Of a stretch of 29,338 nucleotides of DNA, positions 7,458 to 15,182 are shown in pieces. The notes beneath the pieces are model-generated. The model did no database searches and was not told where the DNA came from. It was given only the letters and a program-made list of their open reading frames with translations. Within the stretch, counting starts at the first letter, position 1. Each line of letters opens with the position of its first letter. The stretch is from a virus, in IMG/VR virus record IMGVR_UViG_3300044629_000232, positions 1 through 29,338 of that record; one strand, written 5' to 3'. The position numbers and the translations under genes were made by a program.

Positions 7458-8147
7458 ATGTCCGACCTACTCGCCAGCGGTGCGGCTTGGCTCGCTGACC
7501 AGTTGTCGGCGGGTGCGTCGCGGTCTGTGCGTTACTACCGAGGCGCTGACTACGGCGTGGTCAACGCCACGGTCGGCACCAGCCGGTTTGAGTCGCAAGG
7601 CACGAGCGGCGTGATCGAGCAATGGGAAAGCCGGGATTTCCTGATCAAGTCTGGCTCGCTGCCATTCGGCGAGCCGCAGCGGCACGACAAGATCCGTGAA
7701 ACGCTCAACGGCGTGGACGTCACCTACGACGTCACCAGCCCGCGAGGCGTGCCGGTATTCCACTACGGCGATGCTTTCCGGCAGACGGTGCGTGTGCATA
7801 CGGTGGCGACGGCTGAAGCGTCCAGCGTGCCTGCAACGCTCAGGCGTCGCTTCTGGGGGGCGTTTGCTGGTGGGACGATGACTGACGCACAGATTGTCGC
7901 CAGCCTCTCCAGCGACCTTGGCGGCACTCGGGCACAGACCCGGATGATCGCCGCACAGACTGCGTATATCTACGTCGTTCTGCCGACGAGTTTCGGCGTT
8001 CCTGTCTTCGCCGTCAGCGGCTTGACGTCCTCGGCGTGGGAGACCACGACCAGGTCGATCACGTTCACCGGGCAGACGGCACAGAGTTACGGCATTTACC
8101 GCTCCACGTATCCGATCACCGGCACCGTCAACCTTGTGGTCACATGA
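7458..8147 (+). CDS. Head-closure-like protein with a C-terminal fibre-like domain
   Basis: The 229-aa product appears to have two parts. Residues about 20-115 (RSVRYYRGADYG, GVIEQWESRDFLIKSGSL, RHDKIRETLNG) resemble proteins encoded just after DUF2190 genes in Planctomycetota prophages, where a stopper or head-closure protein is expected. The remainder (TDAQIVASLSSDLGG, AYIYVVLPTSFGVPVFAVSG, SYGIYRSTYPITG) resembles short beta-rich domains of phage baseplate or fibre proteins. I prefer ATG 7458, with AGAGGTG just upstream, to the in-frame GTG at 7452. It overlaps the next gene by four bases (ATGA). The head-closure role is inferred from position. Confidence 0.6.
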   Translation: MSDLLASGAAWLADQLSAGASRSVRYYRGADYGVVNATVGTSRFESQGTSGVIEQWESRDFLIKSGSLPFGEPQRHDKIRETLNGVDVTYDVTSPRGVPVFHYGDAFRQTVRVHTVATAEASSVPATLRRRFWGAFAGGTMTDAQIVASLSSDLGGTRAQTRMIAAQTAYIYVVLPTSFGVPVFAVSGLTSSAWETTTRSITFTGQTAQSYGIYRSTYPITGTVNLVVT

Positions 8148-8422
8148 CGCAAATCAAGGGCACCAACGTACTCGCGCCGGTCGTGCCGTTCGACACGACA
8201 GATACGCACGCATCGCACGAGGCAAAGTACGGCAAGGGCGGCTACCGCAGCGTGGCAGACATCGCCGAGAGAGACGCAATCCCGGCTCTGAGGCGAGAGG
8301 CGGGCATGCTGGTCTGGGTGATCGACACACAGAAGGCGTGGCGGCTCAACGCAAACCTGACCACATGGACTGAAGTCACCGCAATTAACGAACCACAACT
8401 CTTAGACGGGGGCAACTACTGA
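8144..8422 (+). CDS. Small fibre-associated adaptor protein
   Basis: This 92-aa protein starts at an ATG overlapping the preceding stop. It reads as a compact phage module: an N-terminal IKGTNVLAPVVPFDTTDTH, then GGYRSVADIAERDAIPALRR, then GMLVWVIDTQKAWRLNANL ending in TWTEV. I recall this arrangement from small proteins next to tail or head fibre genes. The C-terminus is DGGNY, a motif repeated at the end of the next protein and inside the large fibre. It lacks membrane segments. It probably caps, attaches or chaperones a fibre, but the precise job is unknown. Confidence 0.65.
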   Translation: MTQIKGTNVLAPVVPFDTTDTHASHEAKYGKGGYRSVADIAERDAIPALRREAGMLVWVIDTQKAWRLNANLTTWTEVTAINEPQLLDGGNY

Positions 8423-8423
8423 C

Positions 8424-9017
8424 ATGGCGAACACCATTCGCATCAAGCGGTCCACAGGATCGGCGGCACCGACGACGCTGCAAAACGCAGAGCTTTCCTA
8501 TAGCGAAGGCGTGGCCGGCGGCGGCACGCTGTTCATTGGCGTTGGCACGGGCGGTGCTGGTGGGTCTGCCACCAGCGTCATCGCAATCGGTGGGCCGTCA
8601 GTGTATGCGTCCAAAAGCTACGTGGACTCTGCGATTAGCAATGCCAACCTGTCGAACTACCTGACGACTTCTGCCGCTGCATCGACCTACCTTTCACAAG
8701 CGACGGCGGCCAGCACATATGCAACCCAGAGCAGCGTAAGCACGGCGATATCAAACGTGATCAATGCCGCCCCGGCGGCTCTCGACACGCTCAAGGAGCT
8801 GGCCGACGCTCTCGGGTCGGATGCTGCGTTTTCTACGACAGTGACAACGTCCATTTCCGGCAAGCTCGCAAAGGCGAGCAATCTGTCGGACGTGGCCGAT
8901 GTGTCTGCGGCTCGTACGAACCTTGGGCTTGGCAGCATGGCAACGCAGTCGGCAGGCAATGTGGCGATCACTGGCGGCTCAATTGACAACGTGACGCTTG
9001 ACGGCGGCACGTACTGA
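8424..9017 (+). CDS. Fibre protein with shaft repeats
   Basis: The 197-aa protein begins with an IRIKRSTGSAAPTTLQNAEL virion-attachment-like segment. It continues with YVDSAISNANLSNYL and Ala/Ser/Thr-rich heptad-like repeats, then ALDTLKELADALGSDAAFST and LSDVADVSAARTNLGLGSMA, both recurrent in trimeric fibre shafts of tailed phages. It ends NVTLDGGTY. The end lacks a recognisable receptor-binding head, so it may be a short fibre or a connector for later fibres. It begins two bases after the previous stop. The fibre class is clear from the repeats; its place on the virion (head or tail) is not. Confidence 0.8.
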   Translation: MANTIRIKRSTGSAAPTTLQNAELSYSEGVAGGGTLFIGVGTGGAGGSATSVIAIGGPSVYASKSYVDSAISNANLSNYLTTSAAASTYLSQATAASTYATQSSVSTAISNVINAAPAALDTLKELADALGSDAAFSTTVTTSISGKLAKASNLSDVADVSAARTNLGLGSMATQSAGNVAITGGSIDNVTLDGGTY

Positions 9018-9019
9018 CC

Positions 9020-9037
9020 GAGCCGGTCTGAAAACAA
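9020..9037 (+). promoter_or_regulatory. Intergenic CCGGTCT element, copy 3
   Basis: GAGCCGGTCTGAAAACAA lies in the 59-base gap before the 9077 gene. Its CCGGTCT matches the elements at 3439 and 14408, and its TCTGAAAACAA matches 6951-6961 in the gap after the capsid gene. It therefore links the two kinds of repeated intergenic sequence. The function is unknown. Confidence 0.35.
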
Positions 9038-9076
9038 GAACATCCGGCGACAATGCCGCAACGAAGGACGTGACGC

Positions 9077-9445
9077 ATGCCGACGTTTTCTCAGCTTCCT
9101 GGCGACCTAACGGTTGTGTTCGTGGTCGCTGACGAAGTCAACTTCACGCTCGACCTAGACGTTGACGTGACGGGCTATCAGTTCACGGCTGGCGTCTACG
9201 TCGTCTCCACCAACGGCTTCTTCGGTGGTGGTGGCGGAACGATCAACGCTGTCGGTGCCACGGCGATCACGCCGACGATCACGGTCGTGAACGCTGCGGC
9301 TGGCACTCTGTCGTGGGGCGTGAGTGAAGCTCAGACGGTGACGCTGTCGCCTGCGATCAAGTACCGGCATTTTGTGCGCTGGGTGACTCCTGCCGGCGTG
9401 ACTCGCACGGTTGTCTCTGGCGACCTCATCGCAAAGGCACCATGA
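9077..9445 (+). CDS. Beta-rich baseplate/fibre adaptor protein (BppU-N-like)
   Basis: This 122-aa beta-rich protein carries LPGDLTVVFVVADEVNFTLD, DVDVTGYQFTAGVYV, a Gly-rich loop, then VVNAAAGTLSWGVSEAQTVT and HFVRWVTPAGVTRTVVSGDL. That order matches short immunoglobulin-like adaptors found at the N-terminus of receptor-binding protein supports (BppU-type), here as a separate gene. No signal peptide is seen. It overlaps the start of the large fibre by four bases (ATGA), suggesting stoichiometric synthesis. It could anchor the 751-aa fibre to the virion. The fold assignment is by pattern only. Confidence 0.6.
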   Translation: MPTFSQLPGDLTVVFVVADEVNFTLDLDVDVTGYQFTAGVYVVSTNGFFGGGGGTINAVGATAITPTITVVNAAAGTLSWGVSEAQTVTLSPAIKYRHFVRWVTPAGVTRTVVSGDLIAKAP

Positions 9446-11697
9446 GCAACATCACCGTCAACGTCACGAACGCCGGGGCGGCTAACGTCGCCGTCTCCAA
9501 CGGCTCGACGGTCAATGCGACTGTCGGTAATGGCGGTGCGGTCAATGTCTCGCTCGGCACGATCTCGCCTGGCAACGCCACGGTCGTGAGCGGCACGCTG
9601 ACGATCAACAGCACGACGACGCTCGCTGCGGGCACACCTGCGTATGTGAAGAACGACGCAGGCACGGCATACGCTGCCAAGCTCGACATCGGCATCCCCG
9701 CCGGCCCGGCGACGAATGTGGTCGTAGGGAATACGACCACACTTGCCGCTGGCAGCAATGCGACCGTGAGCGGCGTGACGAACGGATCGACGCTGACGCT
9801 GGCGTTCGGGATTCCCGCTGGAACGCCGGGGCAGAACGGGATAAACGGCAGCAACGGAACCAACGGGACGAACGGAACCAACGGCATTACGCCGACGTTC
9901 TCAGCTTCCGCCACGACGCTCTCCGCTGGCTCCGATGCCACGGTCACGGCGACGACGAGCAATGGCGGTGCGAACGTCGCCCTGGCGTTCGGCATCCCGG
10001 CCGGAGCTACGGGCGGCTCCAACCTCACGCTCTCTGACGCCGCGCCATCGGCTCTCGGGACGGCTGCGGCAGGCACAAGCAACACCGCCAGCCGTAGCGA
10101 CCACGTCCACCTCCTGCCGTCGCTCTCGACGCTGGGGGCGGCGGCGGCGAACCACGCCCACAACTACGTCACGGCGCTGAACAACTTGACGGGCGGCGTG
10201 ACGCTGGCGGCTGGCGGCAACGTCACGATCTCGTCGGCGAATAGCACGCTGACGATTGCGGCGAGCGGCGGGCTTGGGTCTGACGATGCGGTGGATGGCG
10301 GGACGTACCAGGGCTACATCCCCCAGAACACCATCACGATCACGCAGCAACCAACGGCACAGACGGCGAGCAATGGGGCGGCGACGTTCAGCGTGTCGGC
10401 CACATCGACGCCCGGCGGGACGCTCTCGTATCAGTGGCAAAAGCAGGAGTCTGGTGCCGGGTCGTTCTCAAACATAGCCGGTGCCACGAGCTATTCGCTT
10501 GCTCTCACTGGCCTGACGAACGCAGAGGATAATGGCGACGTTTTCCGCGTCGTATTGTCGGCGTCAAACGCTGTCAGCGTCACAAGTAGCACGGCTGCAC
10601 TGACCGTGAATGGCAGCGGCTGGGCGCAGGTTGGATCGTCACTCTCAGGCCCATCATCAAGCGCACTGGGCCGGGTTCTGTCGCTTTCGTCCGACGGGAC
10701 CGTCCTAGTGGCCGGCGATTACAACTACAACAGCGAGTCGGGGCTGGTTCGAGCGTATTCGCTCACGAACGGTGCGTGGTCGCAACGAGGGGCCGACCTG
10801 ACATCCGAAAATGCTAAATTCGGGTGGAGCTTGAGTCTGTCGGCCAGCGGCAGCGCGATGGCTGTCGGAAAGAACTCGTCGGGCAGTAGCTCAGAGGTTC
10901 GCTTCTACGACTGGAACGGAACATCTTGGTCCATGCGAGGGGCAGCGATTGCTACAAGTAGCCTCGCGCCTGTGAGGCTGTCAGACAACGGGCTATCTGT
11001 TGTCGTTGGCGAGCCGGGGCATGACGACGGTTTCAACACCAACATCGGCCGCGTCAGGGTGTTCGACTGGAGCGGCACTGCGTGGGAGCAGCGGGGAGCG
11101 TCGCTACTGTACGGCGCTGAGTACGATTCAATCGGTCAAGCGGTCTCCATGTCTGGCAACGGCGGTGTAATTGCCGTCGCCTCGGTCAACGGTGACGCAG
11201 GAAATACCGGGCGTGGCGACGTGCGGGTGTTTGCGTGGAGCGGCACGTCATGGGTTCAGCGAGGAGCCAGCATCGAAGGCGAATCCGCCGGAGATATGGC
11301 TGCAAGCCTCGGCGTGGAATACGTCAGCGTCGACCTGTCTGTAGACGGCTCAGTGCTCGCGATAGGTGCTATCGGGAATGACGGTGCAGGCAGCAATTCA
11401 GGAAGCGTGCGAGTGTTTGCGTGGAGTGGCACGGCGTGGGTACAGCGAGGCAGCGACATCGACGGACAAGAAGCTAACGACCTCAGCGGAACGTCGCTGT
11501 CTCTGTCGGACGACGGGGCCACGCTGGCTGTGGCGTCTTCATCTGGTCCCGCAAGAGTGTTTGTGTGGAGCGGAAGCGCCTGGTCTCAGCGAGGTACAGG
11601 GCTTGGCAGTGGAGGTCTGAGCGTCAGCCTGTCTAGCACTGGCAGCACAGTAGCGGCGCAGACCGAGAGCGGAATTTCTGTCTATCAGTGGAACTAA
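9442..11697 (+). CDS. Large fibre with collagen-like segment, Ig-like domain and seven-unit beta-propeller
   Basis: The 751-aa protein is modular. Residues 1-130 are Asn/Thr/Val/Gly repeats with recurring AAGSNATVSG and GIPAG units. Residues 136-150 form a collagen-like NGTNGTNG stretch. A second GIPAG unit, DHVH and NHAH motifs and DAVDGGTY follow. Residues about 296-392 look like an Ig-like domain (QQPTAQTASNGAATFSV, LSYQWQK). From about 391 to the end, seven units each carry a W-x-Q/M-x-G motif (AWSQRG, AWEQRG, SWVQRG) with an S-x-S-x-DG turn, ending ISVYQWN. That is the layout of a seven-bladed propeller closed by its last strand. It is probably a receptor- or glycan-binding appendage. 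Its position before the tail genes leaves open a head-fibre role. Confidence 0.8.
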   Translation: MSNITVNVTNAGAANVAVSNGSTVNATVGNGGAVNVSLGTISPGNATVVSGTLTINSTTTLAAGTPAYVKNDAGTAYAAKLDIGIPAGPATNVVVGNTTTLAAGSNATVSGVTNGSTLTLAFGIPAGTPGQNGINGSNGTNGTNGTNGITPTFSASATTLSAGSDATVTATTSNGGANVALAFGIPAGATGGSNLTLSDAAPSALGTAAAGTSNTASRSDHVHLLPSLSTLGAAAANHAHNYVTALNNLTGGVTLAAGGNVTISSANSTLTIAASGGLGSDDAVDGGTYQGYIPQNTITITQQPTAQTASNGAATFSVSATSTPGGTLSYQWQKQESGAGSFSNIAGATSYSLALTGLTNAEDNGDVFRVVLSASNAVSVTSSTAALTVNGSGWAQVGSSLSGPSSSALGRVLSLSSDGTVLVAGDYNYNSESGLVRAYSLTNGAWSQRGADLTSENAKFGWSLSLSASGSAMAVGKNSSGSSSEVRFYDWNGTSWSMRGAAIATSSLAPVRLSDNGLSVVVGEPGHDDGFNTNIGRVRVFDWSGTAWEQRGASLLYGAEYDSIGQAVSMSGNGGVIAVASVNGDAGNTGRGDVRVFAWSGTSWVQRGASIEGESAGDMAASLGVEYVSVDLSVDGSVLAIGAIGNDGAGSNSGSVRVFAWSGTAWVQRGSDIDGQEANDLSGTSLSLSDDGATLAVASSSGPARVFVWSGSAWSQRGTGLGSGGLSVSLSSTGSTVAAQTESGISVYQWN

Positions 11698-11700
11698 GAC

Positions 11701-12981
11701 ATGCCCAACAAAATCAAACCCAAGCGCTCCTACACCGCCAATGCCGTTCCGGTTGTCTCTGGCAACACGCCAGACATCGAGCAGCACGAGATGGCGGTGA
11801 ACTGGACCGACGGCAAGCTGTTCACGCGCGACGCGAACAACCAACTAGTTTCGATCACGCTCGGCGGGAGCGGCTCCATCCCGACCGCATCCGCCTCGGT
11901 GCTGGGCGGCGTCAAGGTTGGCTCGGGCCTCACGATCACCGATGGCGTGTTGGCTGCGTCTGGCGGCGGCGAGGACACGGCCCTGCGTGCCCTGTTCGTC
12001 CCGCCTGCTCCGACGAACGTCACTGCGACCGCTGGTAATGCTCAGGTCTCGCTGGCGTGGACTGCGCCGAGCGTGCTTTCCGTGACGCCGATCACGGACT
12101 ATGTCGTTCAGTATTCGTCCAACAGCGGATCGTCGTGGACGACGTTCAGCGACGGCACCTCGACGGCGACTTCAGCGACCGTCACCGGACTGACCAACGG
12201 CACGGCGTATGTCTTCCGCGTGGCGGCGGTGAATGGGGTTGGACAGGGGGCTTACTCGACGGCGTCTAGCAGTGTGACTCCTGGTGTTCCCACTGATCCG
12301 TATTTCTCAAATGTCGCCCTCTTGCTCCACTGCGACGGCAGCAACGGTAGCACGACGTTTACCGACTTGTCGCTGAACGGCCACGCGATCACGCGGTATG
12401 GGAACGCCGCTATTTCGACCACGCAGAGCCGATTTGGCGGCGCATCTCTGTATCTGGACGGCGACGGCGACTATCTGGAAATCCCAGACCACGCCTCGTT
12501 CGACTTCGGGGCTGGCGAGTTCACGATTGAGTTTTGGGCCTTCTGCACGGACCAGTCGACGCCGTATCCGACCTACATCGCCAACGGCACGGCAGGCTTT
12601 GAGTCGGGCTCGTGGTCGATCCGCTATGACAACAGCGGACAACCGCAGCGATTCGGCGTCTTCTGGAATCCGAGCGACCCGCTGCACTCAACGGCCAGCG
12701 CGTACTCCTTTAATCAGTGGCGACACGTCGCCGTCGTGCGTGACGGAAACACGATCCGCACCTATGTCGATGGCGTGCAGCAAGCGTCAACGGCCGTTGA
12801 CGCTGGCAGGACGCTCGACTTGACGCAAGGCGGTCACGGCCGAATCGGGTCGGCGCGATGGGACGGCGGGAACGGGTTCTTGAAGGACTACATCGACTCG
12901 TTCCGAATCACAAAAGGCGTGTGCCGCTATCCAAGCGGCACGACGTTCACCCCGCCAACAGCAGCTTTCCCTGACGCATGA
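11701..12981 (+). CDS. Fibre protein with Fn3 and LamG/concanavalin-like domains
   Basis: The 426 aa start with IKPKRSYTANAVPVVSGNTP and HEMAVNWTDGKLFTRDANN, an N-terminal virion-attachment pattern common to phage receptor-binding proteins. A fibronectin type III domain spans about 101-195 (PPAPTNVTATAGNAQVSLAW, TVTGLTNGTAYVFRVAAVN). A LamG-like jelly roll follows from about 205 to the end (ALLLHCDGSNGSTTFTDLS, ASLYLDGDGDYLEIPDH, FTIEFWA, WRHVAVVRDGN, IRTYVDGVQQ, RIGSARWDG). Such domains bind glycans, so this is a good candidate for host recognition. It starts three bases after the large fibre. No reverse transcriptase or repeat pair of a diversity-generating system is seen. Confidence 0.82.
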   Translation: MPNKIKPKRSYTANAVPVVSGNTPDIEQHEMAVNWTDGKLFTRDANNQLVSITLGGSGSIPTASASVLGGVKVGSGLTITDGVLAASGGGEDTALRALFVPPAPTNVTATAGNAQVSLAWTAPSVLSVTPITDYVVQYSSNSGSSWTTFSDGTSTATSATVTGLTNGTAYVFRVAAVNGVGQGAYSTASSSVTPGVPTDPYFSNVALLLHCDGSNGSTTFTDLSLNGHAITRYGNAAISTTQSRFGGASLYLDGDGDYLEIPDHASFDFGAGEFTIEFWAFCTDQSTPYPTYIANGTAGFESGSWSIRYDNSGQPQRFGVFWNPSDPLHSTASAYSFNQWRHVAVVRDGNTIRTYVDGVQQASTAVDAGRTLDLTQGGHGRIGSARWDGGNGFLKDYIDSFRITKGVCRYPSGTTFTPPTAAFPDA

Positions 12982-13106
12982 TCCGCACCTCCATTTTCAT
13001 CGCCGCCCTCGCCACAGCCGGTGCCGCCGCGCTGGTGCTATCGGCTCGCGCAGGGGCGGCGTCAATGCGGTGGGCGATTGGCAGGGCAATCCTGAGCTAT
13101 TGGTGA
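12978..13106 (+). CDS. Small single-pass membrane peptide
   Basis: This 42-aa frame starts with an ATG overlapping the previous stop (ATGA) and ends three bases before the next ATG, so it fills the gap between two genes exactly. Residues 5-23 are a hydrophobic helix (SIFIAALATAGAAALVLS), preceded by an Arg and followed by Arg-rich residues, as in a small inner-membrane or secreted peptide. I do not recognise it. It could be a small holin-like or lysis-timing peptide, or a superinfection exclusion factor. It is supported by overlap and spacing, not homology. Confidence 0.55.
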   Translation: MIRTSIFIAALATAGAAALVLSARAGAASMRWAIGRAILSYW

Positions 13107-13109
13107 ACT

Positions 13110-13577
13110 ATGAGCAGCACACTACGCACACTCGCTGACAGTCTCGCCGATGGTCTGCAATCGGTGACGTGGGCGATTGCGTCCACGGTCGTGGAGCGTC
13201 GCAATTGGGCGAACGTCGACCTAGAGGCGATGAGCGTGCCGCATGTGTTCGTCATCCCCGGCAATGCCGAGGTGACACGCATCAGCCGCCAGATGATGCA
13301 GGTGGATTACACCGTGTCCGTGTTCGTCGGGCGTCACGTCCAGACCGACAGCGACGTGGACGCCATGCTTGATCTTGCCGACAGCGTCATGCTCCAGGTG
13401 CGTGCCCACTCGTTTGGCTCTGCCGTGACGTGGCCGGCGGGCGTGACCAGCCCGCAGACGGTGGGAATTGACCTGAATCCTGACGACGCACTGACGGAGC
13501 GAAACGTCTGGCGTGCGGTCATTACGGCGACGTATCGAGTGTTCGAGGCGAACGTGCTGCCGACGCCGACCGTCTAG
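13110..13577 (+). CDS. Tail terminator-like / minor tail protein
   Basis: The 155-aa protein opens the tail module. It combines an alpha-helical N-terminus (TLRTLADSLADGL) with VPHVFVIPGN, QMMQVDYTVSVFVGRHVQTD, a LDLADSVMLQVRAHSF helix and a VWRAVITATYRVFE final strand. The order helix-strand-strand-helix-strand and the Y-x-V-x-V-F-V pattern fit tail terminator (gpU-like) proteins. They cap the tail tube and join it to the head. It is followed ten bases later by a tail completion candidate, matching the lambda-like order terminator, completion, tube, chaperone, tape measure. The call is from context and fold pattern. Confidence 0.6.
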   Translation: MSSTLRTLADSLADGLQSVTWAIASTVVERRNWANVDLEAMSVPHVFVIPGNAEVTRISRQMMQVDYTVSVFVGRHVQTDSDVDAMLDLADSVMLQVRAHSFGSAVTWPAGVTSPQTVGIDLNPDDALTERNVWRAVITATYRVFEANVLPTPTV

Positions 13578-13586
13578 GAGGCTGCT

Positions 13587-14405
13587 ATGCCGTCGATGCT
13601 CTCTGGCATGAGCCGGGCGTTTATCCGCCCTGGCATGATCGGCGGCAATCGCCGGGAGATGTCTGCGGATACGCTCGGACGGCTCCAGCTGCGGGCGAGC
13701 ATTCGTGGCAACTTCTTTGACAAGCCCAAGGCCACAAGGCTGATCGGCAAGATGAACGCCAGAGTGTTGTCTTTGCTTGGCAGAGACATCATGCAAGAGG
13801 CAAAGAAGGGCATCGGCCAGACTAAGCCGAGGACGTCAGCGGCAGCGAGGAAGCGTCTCGGGCGCGGAAATCCTGTGGAGTTCGTCGGCGGACTGTACCT
13901 TGACATCACGGCGTATGGGTCTGGAGAACCGAGGGCGGCAGGCCAGCCGATCAAGTCGTGGGCTCCGAAGAGGTGGTTCTACAAAGACATCATTTACAAG
14001 CTTGATCCTGCCCGCATGACAGCCGTCATCGGCACCTACAAGACAAAGCCTTGGCTGGCACAGCTGCACCAGATGGGCGGCACCGTAAAACAAACGGCGT
14101 GGCGGATCGGCGTCGGGGCTGCACGCAATGCGTACCTGCGGAAGCGAGGCAACGGACGCCAGGGGCGAGACGAGAAGGGGCGATACACTTCGTCGCTGCC
14201 GCAAGCGAACCAGTACGAATACGGTGCCTTGATCTGGCAGATCGACAAGGCGGGCAAGTTCAAGCACTCCCGCAATTGGGAACGCACGACTATCACCCGC
14301 ATGGCTCGCTATCCGGCCCGCCCGTTCATGGCAGGCTCTAAGCGTGTAGACGCCGCCGTTGCAAAGGCCAACGAGAAATGGCGGAACATGCTGGCCAGAA
14401 ACTAG
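13587..14405 (+). CDS. Tail completion / minor tail protein (HK97 gp10- or Z-like)
   Basis: This 272-aa basic protein has an excellent ribosome site, AGGAGG (13576-13581), five bases before its ATG and overlapping the preceding stop codon. Its C-terminal MARYPARPFMAGSKR matches the PARPF signature of phage virion morphogenesis and HK97 gp10-like tail completion proteins. Upstream parts are Arg/Lys-rich (RTSAAARKRLGRGNP, NAYLRKRGNGRQGRDEKG) with an IKSWAPKRWFYKDI segment. It would help attach the tail to the filled head. It is longer than typical gp10 proteins (about 120-180 aa), having an insertion in the middle. Confidence 0.65.
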   Translation: MPSMLSGMSRAFIRPGMIGGNRREMSADTLGRLQLRASIRGNFFDKPKATRLIGKMNARVLSLLGRDIMQEAKKGIGQTKPRTSAAARKRLGRGNPVEFVGGLYLDITAYGSGEPRAAGQPIKSWAPKRWFYKDIIYKLDPARMTAVIGTYKTKPWLAQLHQMGGTVKQTAWRIGVGAARNAYLRKRGNGRQGRDEKGRYTSSLPQANQYEYGALIWQIDKAGKFKHSRNWERTTITRMARYPARPFMAGSKRVDAAVAKANEKWRNMLARN

Positions 14406-14407
14406 CG

Positions 14408-14433
14408 ACGGCATACCCGGTCTAGATTCCGCC
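14408..14433 (+). promoter_or_regulatory. Intergenic CCGGTCT element, copy 2
   Basis: Bases 14408-14423 repeat 3439-3454 perfectly (16 of 16). The following TAGATTCCGCC (14423-14433) is nearly shared with TAGGATTCCGCC at 25936-25947. The element lies in a 91-base gap ahead of the first tail-tube gene, 78 bases before its ATG. TCTAGATT could act as a -10-like sequence, but I see no matching -35. A second role as processing or activator site is possible. Confidence 0.45.
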
Positions 14434-14496
14434 CTGCTGCCCATACCGTGAGCGAACCAGCCGCACCGCTGGCACTCGCACACATGAGGGCACCCT

Positions 14497-14823
14497 ATGC
14501 CGGCAGGCACACTTGACATCAAGCTCGGGAAAGACGTGACCATCACGGGCGTTTCTAACGCCCGCACCTGCACCGTCACCAACTCCGCATCGGAAGTGGA
14601 CGTCACGAAGTTTGGCGACACTTCTCGGAAGTTTTCAAAGGCTCTGATTGAGCAGACCATCGAGCTTGAGTGCGTTGACGCTCCGGGTGTCACCATCGGT
14701 GGCACGTTCACCATCAGCGGCACGACGACCGGCAATGCGTCTTACGTCTGCACCAACATCAGCGAGAGCCAGCCTCTCGATGGCGTCGTCACCTACACGG
14801 TCTCGGGATCTCGCACCGTCTAA
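14497..14823 (+). CDS. Tail tube-like protein, paralogue A
   Basis: This 108-aa beta-rich protein begins PAGTLDIKLGKDVTITGV and ends with ISESQPLDGVVTYTVSGSRT. It is the first of three consecutive small paralogues that share an N-terminal LGKD and a C-terminal [IV]SE-x(3)-[VIL]DG-[AV]-x-[TV]-[FY] motif. That combination and the position directly before the tail chaperone gene match major tail proteins, whose beta-barrel stacks into the tube. GAGGG precedes the ATG by a short spacer. Which of the three is the main tube subunit is not clear. Confidence 0.65.
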   Translation: MPAGTLDIKLGKDVTITGVSNARTCTVTNSASEVDVTKFGDTSRKFSKALIEQTIELECVDAPGVTIGGTFTISGTTTGNASYVCTNISESQPLDGVVTYTVSGSRTV

Positions 14824-14852
14824 CCACTCACCACGAATAGAAACAACCACAC

Positions 14853-15182
14853 ATGGCTATCACTCTCGGCAAGGACGGCTCTGGCATTCCGCAAGTATCG
14901 GGAGCCGCTATTGAGGGCGTCATCTCGGCGACGTTCACGCAGGAATGCGAAACGGTTGATGTCTCGAATCGCAGCAACGTCGGCGGCTCTGCTGGTGCTC
15001 CTGGCCGCAGGGTCGCTAGGGCCGGCTTCGTGACGAAGACTTGGGAAATCGAGTGCCACGACGCTGACGGGTTGCTCACGTCGCTGAATGCCGCCGGAAC
15101 CAGCTATTCCGTGATGAGCGTGTCCGAGAACATCAGCGTCGATGGGGCTGTGACCTTTAGCGTGACGCTCAAGGAATTTTAA
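14853..15182 (+). CDS. Tail tube-like protein, paralogue B
   Basis: The 109-aa product starts with MAITLGKDGSG and ends VSENISVDGAVTFSVTLKEF. The N-terminal eight residues are identical to paralogue C and the C-terminal motif matches A and C, so the three arose by duplication. A central QECETVDVSNRSNVGG segment fits the first strands of the tail tube barrel, as does TWEIECHDADGLL. Its stop (TAA) is immediately followed by the ATG of the next gene. It could be a second tube component or a tail decoration domain. Confidence 0.65.
   Translation: MAITLGKDGSGIPQVSGAAIEGVISATFTQECETVDVSNRSNVGGSAGAPGRRVARAGFVTKTWEIECHDADGLLTSLNAAGTSYSVMSVSENISVDGAVTFSVTLKEF

Noticed and set aside
9442-12981. Diversity-generating retroelement acting on the fibre genes, suggested by the receptor-binding type N-terminus of the 11701 gene.
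   Set aside because: No reverse transcriptase gene and no template/variable repeat pair with adenine-specific differences is visible in the window.
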